This document shows positions 9,274-17,550 of a stretch of DNA of 64,000 bases, one piece after another (within the stretch, counting starts at the first letter, position 1; every line of letters begins with the position of its first letter). The notes under the pieces are model-generated. The model saw only the letters and a program-made list of their open reading frames with translations. It searched no databases and was not told where the DNA came from. Both the position numbers and the translations under genes were made by a program. This stretch comes from Paraburkholderia silviterrae (GTDB lineage: Bacteria > Pseudomonadota > Gammaproteobacteria > Burkholderiales > Burkholderiaceae). The stretch is from the NCBI RefSeq assembly GCF_004353915.1, contig NZ_SMRP01000024.1, positions 52,405 to 116,404 of the forward strand, written 5' to 3'.

Positions 9274-9921
9274 ATGGCGATACCGAACCCGCCCGACGAT
9301 CGGCCGATCGAAGAGCCTGCGCACAGCGGGCACGAAATCGAACGCGAGCGCGACGACGCCCCGGCTCCCGTTTCGTCGGGAGCCGGGCTCAGCGTGGCGC
9401 TGAGCGTCGCGTTCTACGTCATCGTTCTCGCTGTTGGCATAGGCTACGATCACGCGCATCGGTTGCGTGGTCCACAATCCGGCACGCCCGACACGTCCAG
9501 CGGCGATTGGCTGGCCAGCGTGCAGGCACCGGCAGGCCGTCTGATGCCGTTCGAAGCGATTGGACCGGTCAGGGTGCTGCTTGCCCAGGCGCACAACTGC
9601 GCGTTAGCGGGCCAATGGGATTGCGTAAGCGATGCAACGGACGCGGCCATCGCACTACGCGGCGATACGCCCGAGACGCAGCCTGAAGCCCCCACGCTGG
9701 CCGCTCAGGCAAACGCCAACGCGATGTGGGTCTCATCTCACGCGGTGTTGGCCAGGACCGACTATATCGGTCGTAATGAACGCCTGAAAGTGGCAGCCCA
9801 TGCGGGCGCGCCATATGGAAAATGGCACCATTATCGACATACCGGCGTATGGTTCATGGCAAGGCGACCGACTGCACGCCGTGCCTTGCCAGAAGTCCTG
9901 GCAGACCTGTATCGCCATTGA
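9274..9921 (+). CDS. Hypothetical single-pass membrane protein
   Basis: The 215-residue product has an acidic, charged N-terminus, one strong hydrophobic segment at about residues 39-58 (LSVALSVAFYVIVLAVGIGY), and a C-terminal region with no recognised motif. It follows the 8683 gene by 63 bases on the same strand, and a hairpin terminator lies just after it, so the two may form one unit. AGGAA about 12 bases before the ATG is the only ribosome-binding-site candidate. Two other frames are open over parts of this stretch. This one is preferred because it holds the hydrophobic segment and ends directly before the terminator. No function can be assigned. Confidence 0.5.
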   Translation: MAIPNPPDDRPIEEPAHSGHEIERERDDAPAPVSSGAGLSVALSVAFYVIVLAVGIGYDHAHRLRGPQSGTPDTSSGDWLASVQAPAGRLMPFEAIGPVRVLLAQAHNCALAGQWDCVSDATDAAIALRGDTPETQPEAPTLAAQANANAMWVSSHAVLARTDYIGRNERLKVAAHAGAPYGKWHHYRHTGVWFMARRPTARRALPEVLADLYRH

Positions 9922-9941
9922 AGGCGGCTTTCCCTGAGCAC

Positions 9942-9970
9942 GGCGCGCGTATCGCGCGCCATATTTTTAC
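9942..9970 (+). terminator. Rho-independent terminator after the 9274 gene
   Basis: A perfect 8-bp GC stem (GGCGCGCG, loop TAT, CGCGCGCC) at 9942-9960 is followed by ATATTTTTAC. It lies between the convergent 9274 gene and tadG. Confidence 0.75.
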
Positions 9971-9985
9971 GCACCGCCGCCCCGC

Positions 9986-11104
9986 TCAGAATGCGAGACG
10001 CGGCGCGACGTAGCCACCATAGTTCGACGAGGAAACACCCGTTCCCTGTGTCGGCATCTTGTATCCGGCTACGAAGTGGCCCTGGATGTACTTGCCACCC
10101 TGGTCCACGTAGTCGATGTAAAAAGCGGCGAATGCGATGATCGAGACGAATGTCTTGCTCGCGATTTGCGTGCTGACTGGCATGAGGACGGTCGTTGCCG
10201 TTGGAACGCTCTTGTAGACCGCCGCCTTGACGCCCGGCTCGATGTAGATGTTGGATCCGATCGAAAGCGAGGTCGGATTCCCGTTAGTGATCAAACCGGT
10301 GACCGTCGGCGTGTCGTTGGCGACCGTGAGGAACGATGTCCACTGCCCCGCCTCGCATGTGGAGCCATAGGTCTGGCCGTTGCCGATCTCGAACTCATAA
10401 GGCTGGCCAGTTGCGTCGAGCGTGGGCGCATTCTGCCCCGAGTTCCAGTATTGGTTGTACACGCACTGATCCATGACCATGGGAAAGAGCGCTCCGGCAG
10501 GCACCGTGGAGGGCGGCGCGATGACCGCCACGGCCGTTGCGCTGTCGGCCGTCGTCGGCACGCCGAGCAGCGAGCCGAGCAGCAGCGACACGAGGCCGCC
10601 ATTGCTCGTGGCATTGCGCGTGATCGTCACCTGCACCGCGGGCTCCAGCATTTGGGCCGCCGTCCCCGGCAGCGTGACCTGGCTCGGCGTGAGCAGCGTG
10701 GGCGAGGACGCGGCAACGTCCCAATAGCCCGCCTTGACCGCTCCGCTGGAAAGCGTGGTGCCACCGGACGAATTCAACGCAATGGCCGCCGTTGCGGACG
10801 AGGCCGCGCCCGCCCAGTTCAGTGCGGTCGTGCTGTTTTGGGAGAGTGCCCCGGCGCCGGCGAGTGCCGCCGCATCAGCGCCGTTTTGCAATTCGCCGCT
10901 GACCGTGAACACACGCGGCAGGTCGATCGCAAAAGCGCCGAACATCAGTAATACAGTGAACGTCAACAAGAACCATAGCGTTACCGAACCGCGCGCTCGC
11001 GATCTCGCACGCGCGCACGAGCGCCGGCGCTCGTCGCGGCGGACCGGTGACGGGCGACGAGCCAAAGCAGCCGCGGCCCGGCTGCAACGCACGCGCTTAT
11101 TCAC
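9986..11104 (-). CDS. tadG: TadG-like pilus assembly protein
   Basis: The 372-residue product has a very basic N-terminus and a single membrane segment near residues 41-60 containing the TadG-like SVTLWFLLTFTVLLMFGAFAIDL. A long extracytoplasmic region rich in Ala, Ser, Thr and Gly follows (NGADAAALAGAGAL). This matches the TadE/TadG class of pseudopilin-like or surface-exposed Tad proteins. The start appears to be GTG at 11104, overlapping the tadE stop by 8 bases. It is the last gene of the tad operon. No von Willebrand domain, found in some longer TadG proteins, is apparent. Confidence 0.8.
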   Translation of the reverse strand: MNKRVRCSRAAAALARRPSPVRRDERRRSCARARSRARGSVTLWFLLTFTVLLMFGAFAIDLPRVFTVSGELQNGADAAALAGAGALSQNSTTALNWAGAASSATAAIALNSSGGTTLSSGAVKAGYWDVAASSPTLLTPSQVTLPGTAAQMLEPAVQVTITRNATSNGGLVSLLLGSLLGVPTTADSATAVAVIAPPSTVPAGALFPMVMDQCVYNQYWNSGQNAPTLDATGQPYEFEIGNGQTYGSTCEAGQWTSFLTVANDTPTVTGLITNGNPTSLSIGSNIYIEPGVKAAVYKSVPTATTVLMPVSTQIASKTFVSIIAFAAFYIDYVDQGGKYIQGHFVAGYKMPTQGTGVSSSNYGGYVAPRLAF

Positions 11105-11546
11105 AGTTCTTCACCGCGACGGCTGTAACAGTAACAGGGCCCGTTATCGCGCTCAATGCCGAGCCGAGCACAACCCCGTTGTAGGTGTAGCTGATGCTCA
11201 CCTGCAGCGGATTGCTGCTACCGGCCGATGCGCAGCCGCCCGACGGGCTCACGGTCACCGTCGGGGGCGTGTTCGTGCCGCTCGTCACAAGACTGTTGTT
11301 CGTATAGGCGAGGGCCACATTCTGGATCTGGGTTAGATTGTAGGGCGTCGCGCGCAACACGACGCCCTGGCGCGCCGCCTCCCCGGCGGCATTCGTGATC
11401 ACGGCCTTGTCGCAAAGCACCATGCTTACGTCGACGATACCGAAGAGCAGCATCAGCAGGAACGGCAGCACCAGTACGAACTCGAGCGAGACGATGCCGC
11501 GCGCGTGAGCGCGGGCACCGGGACTGGTGCGCCGGCGTGGTTTCAT
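11097..11546 (-). CDS. tadE: TadE-like minor pseudopilin
   Basis: The 149-residue protein has the TadE signature near its N-terminus: a basic leader, then GIVSLEFVLVLPFLLMLLFG at residues 17-36, in which Glu22 takes the place of the conserved pilin Glu+5. TadE is processed by the prepilin peptidase and is needed for Flp pilus assembly. The gene overlaps both its neighbours: 4 bases with the tadD-like gene upstream and 8 bases with tadG downstream. Confidence 0.88.
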   Translation of the reverse strand: MKPRRRTSPGARAHARGIVSLEFVLVLPFLLMLLFGIVDVSMVLCDKAVITNAAGEAARQGVVLRATPYNLTQIQNVALAYTNNSLVTSGTNTPPTVTVSPSGGCASAGSSNPLQVSISYTYNGVVLGSALSAITGPVTVTAVAVKNCE

Positions 11547-12466
11547 CGGAGCACTCCGACAGGCGCGACGCTTGCGGCCGACACCGGCTGTGTTTGAGCA
11601 CCGCCCGCACTGCGTGCATCGCCTGTGTCACGCGTCGCGGTGGCGAGGCGCTCGCGCAGTTGCTCGTAGAAGCGCAGATTATCCTCGGCCGAGTCGGCCG
11701 GCATGTCGGTTACCAGGATGCGCTTCGCAGCCTGGTCGTTGCCGAGCAATCCATACGCGAGCGCCAGATTTTCGCGCGCTTGCGGCGGCGCGTCGGGCAG
11801 GCCGGCGACATCGAGCAGCACATTGGCGCCTGCGCGTACGTCGCCAGCCAGAATGAGTGACAGGCCGAGATCCGCCTTGAGGCCTGCGACCTCGGGGTGT
11901 TGCTGCAAGGCTGCCCGATAGACTGCCTGCGCTTGCGCGTGCTTGCCCTCGAGATCCAGCGTGGAGCCAAGCCCCTCGGCCGCTACCGCTTGCTCCGGAT
12001 GAGCCGCGAGGAGTACGCGATAGCGCTTCTCGGCCTCGTCGAGCCGTCGCTGGCGCAGCGCGACGCGCGCGAGTCCGAGCATGGCGCGCGCGTCATCCGG
12101 CGCTACGACTGCAACCCGCGCATAGAGGACGCCAGCGCGCGCGAGGTCGCCAGTCTGATACATCGCATCGCCGAGGCCGAGCTGCGCAGCTTTCGATTGC
12201 GGATCGGTTTTCAGCTGCTTTTCGAAAAGCGACACGGCAAGCTGCGTGTCGCCGGCCTCGAGCGCGCTTTCGGCAACATGCATGTCGGCCTGCGCATCGG
12301 GCAGATGCGTGGCGGCAGCAGGCTGTGGCGTCACGAAGTGATTGCTAGCGCATCCCGTGGCGAGCAACGCCGCGGCCAGCGGTGCCAGGAGCGCGACACG
12401 TGTCGTGCGCGCAAGCGTCGGAAGAGATGGGTTCAATTTCAACTCCAGAAACCTTGAAGCGCTCAA
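11543..12466 (-). CDS. tadD: TadD-like TPR lipoprotein of the Tad pilus
   Basis: The 307-residue product has a lipoprotein signal ending LLATGC (Cys39) followed by tetratricopeptide repeats, for example AQLGLGDAMYQTGDLARAGVLY, over about residues 60-260. TadD is a periplasmic or outer-membrane-tethered TPR lipoprotein proposed to help secretin assembly. The start is uncertain: the longest frame begins at TTG 12466, overlapping the tadC stop, and further in-frame TTG codons at 12442 and 12436 lie near the GGAG in CTGGAG. The overlaps with tadC and tadE indicate a coupled operon. Confidence 0.85.
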   Translation of the reverse strand: MSASRFLELKLNPSLPTLARTTRVALLAPLAAALLATGCASNHFVTPQPAAATHLPDAQADMHVAESALEAGDTQLAVSLFEKQLKTDPQSKAAQLGLGDAMYQTGDLARAGVLYARVAVVAPDDARAMLGLARVALRQRRLDEAEKRYRVLLAAHPEQAVAAEGLGSTLDLEGKHAQAQAVYRAALQQHPEVAGLKADLGLSLILAGDVRAGANVLLDVAGLPDAPPQARENLALAYGLLGNDQAAKRILVTDMPADSAEDNLRFYEQLRERLATATRDTGDARSAGGAQTQPVSAASVAPVGVLR

Positions 12467-13410
12467 TGGCCGTGAAATACGGCCATGATTCGAATCGCCG
12501 CCGGCCCCGCCGCAATGAGCGAGACGGTCGGCATGATGAAGAGCATCATCGGCATCACCATCTTCGGTGCGAGCTTGGCGGCCTTTTCCTCGAGCGCGAC
12601 CATCTGCATGGCCCGCTCGGTGCGTGACAGGGTGCGCAGCGATTGAGTGACCGGCGTGCCGTACTTTTGCGACTGCACCAGCGTGGTCACCAGCGCGCGC
12701 ATCGTGGACAGTCCGACTCGAGCCGACATCGCATTGAGCGCCTGTGAAGAGTCGCCGCCGATACTGAGTTCATCCGCTGTTACGCTGAACTCATCGGCAA
12801 GCGGCGGGCAGATGATGCGCAGCTCGCGCGCCACGCGCTTGATGGCAACGACGAGACTATTGCCGGCATTGGTGCAGACGACGAGCAGGTCGAGCGCGTC
12901 GGGCAGCGCGGCGGCGATCGCTTTGCGACGATGCCGGATGAAGAATGCGAGCGCATATTCCGGCAGCATCATGCCGACGACGAATGCGCCCGCCATCAGC
13001 AGCGCACGCACCGCAAATATCTGGCCGACCTTGGGCAGATGCCCGCCGAGTGCGATGGCACCGAGCGCAAGACAGGCTCCCGCGACGATCTTGAGCCCCG
13101 CGATGACGGCGACTGCGCGCCGGTCGCGAAATCCCGCGCTGGCAAGGCGAGTGGCCAGTTTGGCGCGGTCTTCGGCTTGCACGACAGGCATGCGTTCACC
13201 GAGCGCGGCGAACCGCCTGGCGAAACGCTGCGGCATGCGCTTCGCGACGTCGGCAGGCGCGCTGTTATCGATGCCCACGCGGCCCACCGCTTGCCGTGTG
13301 CGCTGGACAATGCGTGCGCGCGGACTCGAATCGCGCCGGACCAGCCACAGGGTGAACGCTGCAAGCAGCAAAAGCAGGGCGCCATTGCGCCAAAGGTCGG
13401 CGTTCATCAT
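12463..13410 (-). CDS. tadC: Tad secretion inner-membrane protein TadC
   Basis: The 315-residue product is a type II/IV secretion F-domain protein that with TadB forms the inner-membrane platform for pilus assembly. It has one N-terminal membrane segment, two more around residues 108-150, the F-domain with the conserved ALPDALDLLVVCTNAG stretch, and a C-terminal membrane segment. Start ATG 13410 is part of ATGATGA overlapping the tadB stop. Confidence 0.9.
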   Translation of the reverse strand: MMNADLWRNGALLLLLAAFTLWLVRRDSSPRARIVQRTRQAVGRVGIDNSAPADVAKRMPQRFARRFAALGERMPVVQAEDRAKLATRLASAGFRDRRAVAVIAGLKIVAGACLALGAIALGGHLPKVGQIFAVRALLMAGAFVVGMMLPEYALAFFIRHRRKAIAAALPDALDLLVVCTNAGNSLVVAIKRVARELRIICPPLADEFSVTADELSIGGDSSQALNAMSARVGLSTMRALVTTLVQSQKYGTPVTQSLRTLSRTERAMQMVALEEKAAKLAPKMVMPMMLFIMPTVSLIAAGPAAIRIMAVFHGH

Positions 13411-14393
13411 CGCGAAGTGTCCAGGTTCGAAATCTTGTTGATGAGCCACAGTCCGATCGCGAGCAGTACGGCGCAAAGGGTGAGAATCTTGTGTCCGGCC
13501 CGGGTATGGGTGAGCGTGTCGAGATAGGGCCGATTGACGATATAGAGAACGGCCATGATCGTGAACGGGACGGCTGCGATCATCTTGCTGGCGAGCCGCC
13601 CCTCCGCCGTGAGCGCCTTGCTCTTTGCCCGGATGTCGCGCCGCGTGCGCACGATTCCCGAGAGGTTCTCGAGCGTATCGCCAAGATTGCCGCCCGTCTC
13701 GCGCTGCAGGTTCAGGCAGACGGAAAAGAACGAGAAGTCGGCGAGCTTCAGGCGCACCGCTGCCTGTTCGAGCACCTCCTTCAGGTCGGCTCCAACGAGC
13801 AGAGCATCGCCCATGGTGCGAAATGTCGTCCGCACCGGCTCTTCACTTTCGACCCCCGCGACGCAGATGGCCTGCACAACGGGAATGCCGGCGCGCACCG
13901 CGCGAATGATGAGGTCGATCGTATCGGGAAAGACGGCGAGAAAGCGTTTCTTGAAACGCTCGATCAACCCGCGGTAGGCCCCACGCACGATGAGAACGGG
14001 AATGACGATGCAGGCGAGCACGCGCAGCGCCGGCCCCACAGGAGCGAACGCCGTGCCGACTATCGATCCAATGAGTGCCGCGATCGCGATGAGATACATC
14101 GCGCGAACACCGCCCTGGCCACTGACCGTGCGTATCCGTTCGTGCCAGGCCGAGATGACGGCGAAGAGTGCGTCCTGGTCGGCGAGGCGGCGCTTGGGCT
14201 GCAGTAGCTGCTCCTGAAGACTCGCGTCGCGCTCGGCGCGGGAGGCCTTGCTTGCGTCGCGCACCGCCTCCACTCGGGCACGGATGCGCGTGCGCGGATG
14301 CTGGCGTGCAATGCTGCGCAGCGCTTGCACGATGAGGCCCCCGACGACGAAGGCAAAAAAAGCGCCGAAGCCGATTACGTCCGCGGATCTCAT
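13407..14393 (-). CDS. tadB: Tad secretion inner-membrane protein TadB
   Basis: The 328-residue product is the second F-domain platform protein. It has an N-terminal membrane helix, a charged linker, a pair of membrane segments near residues 97-140, the conserved FPDTIDLIIRAVRAGIP motif, and membrane segments at the C-terminus. Start 14393 forms ATGA with the tadA stop. The frame is open 27 codons further upstream, but those codons lie inside tadA. Confidence 0.9.
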   Translation of the reverse strand: MRSADVIGFGAFFAFVVGGLIVQALRSIARQHPRTRIRARVEAVRDASKASRAERDASLQEQLLQPKRRLADQDALFAVISAWHERIRTVSGQGGVRAMYLIAIAALIGSIVGTAFAPVGPALRVLACIVIPVLIVRGAYRGLIERFKKRFLAVFPDTIDLIIRAVRAGIPVVQAICVAGVESEEPVRTTFRTMGDALLVGADLKEVLEQAAVRLKLADFSFFSVCLNLQRETGGNLGDTLENLSGIVRTRRDIRAKSKALTAEGRLASKMIAAVPFTIMAVLYIVNRPYLDTLTHTRAGHKILTLCAVLLAIGLWLINKISNLDTSR

Positions 14394-15835
14394 GATTGCA
14401 TCGCCGAGAGCAGTGCCTCTTCGAGGCCGAAGTAAGCTGCGCGTTGTGCGAACACCGGGCGCAGCGACGAACACTCGAACATCCCGCGCACCTGCTCCTC
14501 ATAAGCGGTGCCGTTGTAGCGGAACACGAACAGGTCCTGTGTGATGACGACGTCTCCTTCCATGCCCGCGATCTCGGTCACATGGGTCACGCGCCGCACG
14601 CCGTCGCGCATGCGCTCGACTTGCAGGATCAGGTGGACGGCGCTGGCAATCTGTCTGCGGATCGACAAGAGCGGCAAATTGCCGTTGGCCATCATCACCA
14701 TGCTCTCGAGTCGAGTGATCGCATCGCGCGGGGTGTTCGCGTGAATCGTCGTCATCGATCCGTCGTGCCCTGTATTCATCGCCTGCAAGACGTCGAATGC
14801 TTCCGTGCCGCGCGTCTCGCCGAGGATGAGCCGGTCCGGGCGCATACGCAGCGCATTGCGAACGAGGTCGCGCTGGGAGACTCCGCCGAGGCCTTCGCTG
14901 TTTTCGGGCCGCGTCTCGAGGCTGACGACGTGCGGCTGCTGCAGTTGCAGCTCGGCGGCGTCCTCGATCGTGACGACGCGCTCGGTTTCGTCGATGAAGC
15001 GCGAGAGCGCATTGAGCAGCGTGGTCTTGCCGGAGCCCGTGCCGCCGGAGATGATGACGTTCAGGCGGCACGCGGTCGCGATACGCAGCACGTCCACCAT
15101 CTGCGTCGAGATATTGCCTTGCTGCGCCATCCGGCCGAGCGTGATGTTGCGTTTGGCGAACTTGCGAATCGAGATCGATGCCCCGCGCAGCGCGATCGGC
15201 GGCAGCACGACGTTCACACGGCTGCCGTCGGCAAGACGTGCATCGACCATCGGGCTGCTTTCGTCGACGCGCCGCCCGATTGCCGCTGCGATGCGCTGCG
15301 CCACGTTGATGACGTGCGCGTTGTCGCGGAACTTGAGTGCCGTCAGTTCAAGGCGGCCGCCACGCTCGACGTAGACCTGGTCCGGTCCGTTCACGAGAAT
15401 ATCGGTGACGCGTTCGTCCGCGAGCAGGGGCTCGATTGGCCCAATGCCGAACATGTCGTTGAGAATCTCGTCGACGACGAGGGTCTGCTCGGCCAGTGTC
15501 AGCGACAAACGCTCGCGCGCGGTCGTCTCGGCCGCGATCTGTTCGACGCCCGTGCGGACCTCGCTGCGCGACATCGTCAGCGCAGCCGACATATTCATCG
15601 ACGCAAACACGGCCGAACGAATCGCCTTGAACGTCTCGGAGCGGATCAGCGCTTCATTGCGGTCCGCGGCGCAAAGGCTCGCTGAGGCGGGTGCGCTGGT
15701 CAACGAAGGCAGTGACGTCTCGTGCTTGCCCGCTTCCGGCTCGGCTGCCGCGGGGTCGGGAACCGGGTTCCGCGGCTCGTCGCGATCGGCGACTGACGGG
15801 TTTGTCGCGAGCGTGTTGCGGCGGCCGAACATCAT
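14390..15835 (-). CDS. tadA: Tad pilus assembly ATPase TadA/CpaF
   Basis: This 481-residue type II/IV secretion ATPase powers Flp pilus polymerisation from the cytoplasmic face of the membrane. The Walker A motif GGTGSGKTT is at residues 264-272, followed by an acidic TIEDAAELQL segment, a Walker B-like RLILGETRG and the His-box MTTIHAN. The first roughly 60 residues are a variable Pro/Ala/Glu-rich tail, as in many CpaF proteins. Start ATG 15835 overlaps the cpaE stop; 12 more upstream codons are open but lie within cpaE. Confidence 0.95.
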   Translation of the reverse strand: MMFGRRNTLATNPSVADRDEPRNPVPDPAAAEPEAGKHETSLPSLTSAPASASLCAADRNEALIRSETFKAIRSAVFASMNMSAALTMSRSEVRTGVEQIAAETTARERLSLTLAEQTLVVDEILNDMFGIGPIEPLLADERVTDILVNGPDQVYVERGGRLELTALKFRDNAHVINVAQRIAAAIGRRVDESSPMVDARLADGSRVNVVLPPIALRGASISIRKFAKRNITLGRMAQQGNISTQMVDVLRIATACRLNVIISGGTGSGKTTLLNALSRFIDETERVVTIEDAAELQLQQPHVVSLETRPENSEGLGGVSQRDLVRNALRMRPDRLILGETRGTEAFDVLQAMNTGHDGSMTTIHANTPRDAITRLESMVMMANGNLPLLSIRRQIASAVHLILQVERMRDGVRRVTHVTEIAGMEGDVVITQDLFVFRYNGTAYEEQVRGMFECSSLRPVFAQRAAYFGLEEALLSAMQS

Positions 15836-17058
15836 TTCGCCCTCCGAGGGTGCAACAGGCGCTTGTACCACGGCTCACGAGCGACAGCCGTTTCGCTGCC
15901 TGTTATCGCATTGGCCAGCGACACGATTGCCGTTGCGAACGATGAGCCTGTCGAATGGGCAAGCCTTTCTGCTTCACCGAGGTTTTCAGCGAGAGCCAGG
16001 CGCTCCGGCTCGTAGGGCAGTGAGTGCACAGACCCGCGTGCGAGCGCGTTGACGAAATCGTCCTCGCGAACGCGCCCGGACACGGGCTGCCGTGCTGCGT
16101 TGAGCAGCACCGTGATGGCGGGAGCGGCGTCGAGGGTTTGCGCAAAACGGCAAAGCCGCGCAGCTTCGCGCGCCGAATGCACGGAGAAGTCGGCCACCAC
16201 GTGGATCGTCGAGCTGGCATCGAGGGCTTCCTCGACGACTCTGCCCGCGCGCCCGGGCAAATCGAGCATGATGTAGTGGAAGTGGCGCTTGAGCATCGTC
16301 ACAAGCTCGCTCAGCGCACCCGAGCGCAAGGTGAACTCCTGGTTGTACGGGAGCTCCGACGCAAGCACGAGAAGTCGATCGCTCTGTGCGACAAAGGCCT
16401 GATTGATCAATTGCTGATCGAGTCGCTGCGGGTTTTGCAGCAGCTCGATCAGCCCGTTGTTGGCGCTGATGCCGAGCATCGAGGCGGCCGCGCCACCATA
16501 CGGGTCGAGATCGACATAGGCGATTCGGCGCCGCGTTTTGTCGGCAAGGTGGGAAGCGAGGGCAGTGGCGATCGTCGTGACGCCCACGCCGCCCCTCGCG
16601 CCAACGAATGAGAGCACCTTGCCCATGCGCGCCGACGTACCGCCGTCGGTGGACGTCAGCGCCCGCCGGACGAGTTCCGCGGTGAGCGGCTTGACGAGAT
16701 AGTCCTGCACACCAACGTGCAGCAGGCTGCGAAAGAGCCCGACATCGTTGCGCTCGCCAACGACGATGACGGTGACAGAAGGGTCGACGACCTCGGCGAG
16801 CCGTGTCAGATCTGAAATCGGCATCGTCGATCCCGTCACATCGACGATCAGGTAGCGCGGCGACTCCTTCAGTGAAGTCATGATGGCGATCGCATCGTCG
16901 AGCGAGCCGGTCGTGATGTGTGAGGTGGCGATGCCCTGATCGACGACCACGCTCTTCACGACCTCAATGCTTTGCTCATCAGCAACGACGGCGATGAGTT
17001 TCTCGGCGCCGGACGGTTGCGCCCGGCGTTTGAGGATGTTCGATTCGAAAACGCCCAT
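15832..17058 (-). CDS. cpaE: Tad pilus localisation protein CpaE/TadZ with degenerate Walker A
   Basis: The 408-residue product has an N-terminal receiver-like domain (to about residue 130), without an obvious phosphoacceptor Asp in the usual context, and a ParA/MinD-type ATPase domain. TadZ proteins localise the Tad apparatus at the pole. The deviant Walker A motif reads GARGGVGVTT (about residues 153-162): Arg replaces the signature Lys and Val replaces the catalytic Lys of KGGxGKT. YVDLDPYGG and MLDLPG follow as expected. ATG 17058 with GGGG upstream is preferred over a TTG seven codons earlier that overlaps the cpaD-like gene. Confidence 0.88.
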   Translation of the reverse strand: MGVFESNILKRRAQPSGAEKLIAVVADEQSIEVVKSVVVDQGIATSHITTGSLDDAIAIMTSLKESPRYLIVDVTGSTMPISDLTRLAEVVDPSVTVIVVGERNDVGLFRSLLHVGVQDYLVKPLTAELVRRALTSTDGGTSARMGKVLSFVGARGGVGVTTIATALASHLADKTRRRIAYVDLDPYGGAAASMLGISANNGLIELLQNPQRLDQQLINQAFVAQSDRLLVLASELPYNQEFTLRSGALSELVTMLKRHFHYIMLDLPGRAGRVVEEALDASSTIHVVADFSVHSAREAARLCRFAQTLDAAPAITVLLNAARQPVSGRVREDDFVNALARGSVHSLPYEPERLALAENLGEAERLAHSTGSSFATAIVSLANAITGSETAVAREPWYKRLLHPRRAK

Positions 17059-17075
17059 GCGTGCAATCCCCGTGA

Positions 17076-17531
17076 TCAATTTCCAGACGACGAGCCCGTC
17101 GTCGATGTCGAGCTCGGCGAAGACGGCGAACTCGTCGAGGATGACGAAGAACTCGAAGAGTCCGAGCTCAGCGGTATCGCCCGGCCTTCATCGTAGCGGC
17201 GTACCGCGCTTGCAGCGAGCGGCGCGTCTGCACCCGCGTAGGGCACGGGCGCCACGAGGTCGGTTGGCCGCGCGAGCATCGCGGCCAGATTCGAGTAGGT
17301 CGCGCAGCCGAACGCCACGCCGGGCCGTGCGAAACCGGCATCGCGCATGCCGGAGCGCTGGGTCATCGATTCGCACGCCGGTGGCGTCGTGCGTCCGCCG
17401 TCGCCGGGCGTAAAGCCGATCACCGATGGATCTGGCATGCCGATCGGCGGTTGCGCTGACATGCACGACGTGAGGCCGGCACTGGCCATACCGGCGAAAA
17501 TCGTGGCAATGAGGGAGAGCCGGGCTTTCAT
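17076..17531 (-). CDS. cpaD: CpaD-like pilus lipoprotein with serine-rich tail
   Basis: The 151-residue product has a lipoprotein signal with lipobox LTSC (Cys23) and a CpaD-like core including GCATYSNLAAMLARPTDLV. The protein is shorter than typical CpaD (usually over 200 residues) and ends in about 30 residues that are nearly all Ser, Thr, Pro and Gly. CpaD is an outer-membrane factor of the Tad secretin. Start 17531 is preferred because GGGA lies 6 bases upstream; an in-frame ATG at 17543 lacks one. It sits 19 bases after cpaC. Confidence 0.75.
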   Translation of the reverse strand: MKARLSLIATIFAGMASAGLTSCMSAQPPIGMPDPSVIGFTPGDGGRTTPPACESMTQRSGMRDAGFARPGVAFGCATYSNLAAMLARPTDLVAPVPYAGADAPLAASAVRRYDEGRAIPLSSDSSSSSSSSTSSPSSPSSTSTTGSSSGN

Positions 17532-17550
17532 CGTGGTTCCCATGTGAATA

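Noticed and set aside
14396..15685. 429-codon plus-strand frame opposite tadA
   Set aside because: tadA on the other strand carries Walker motifs; this frame has none.
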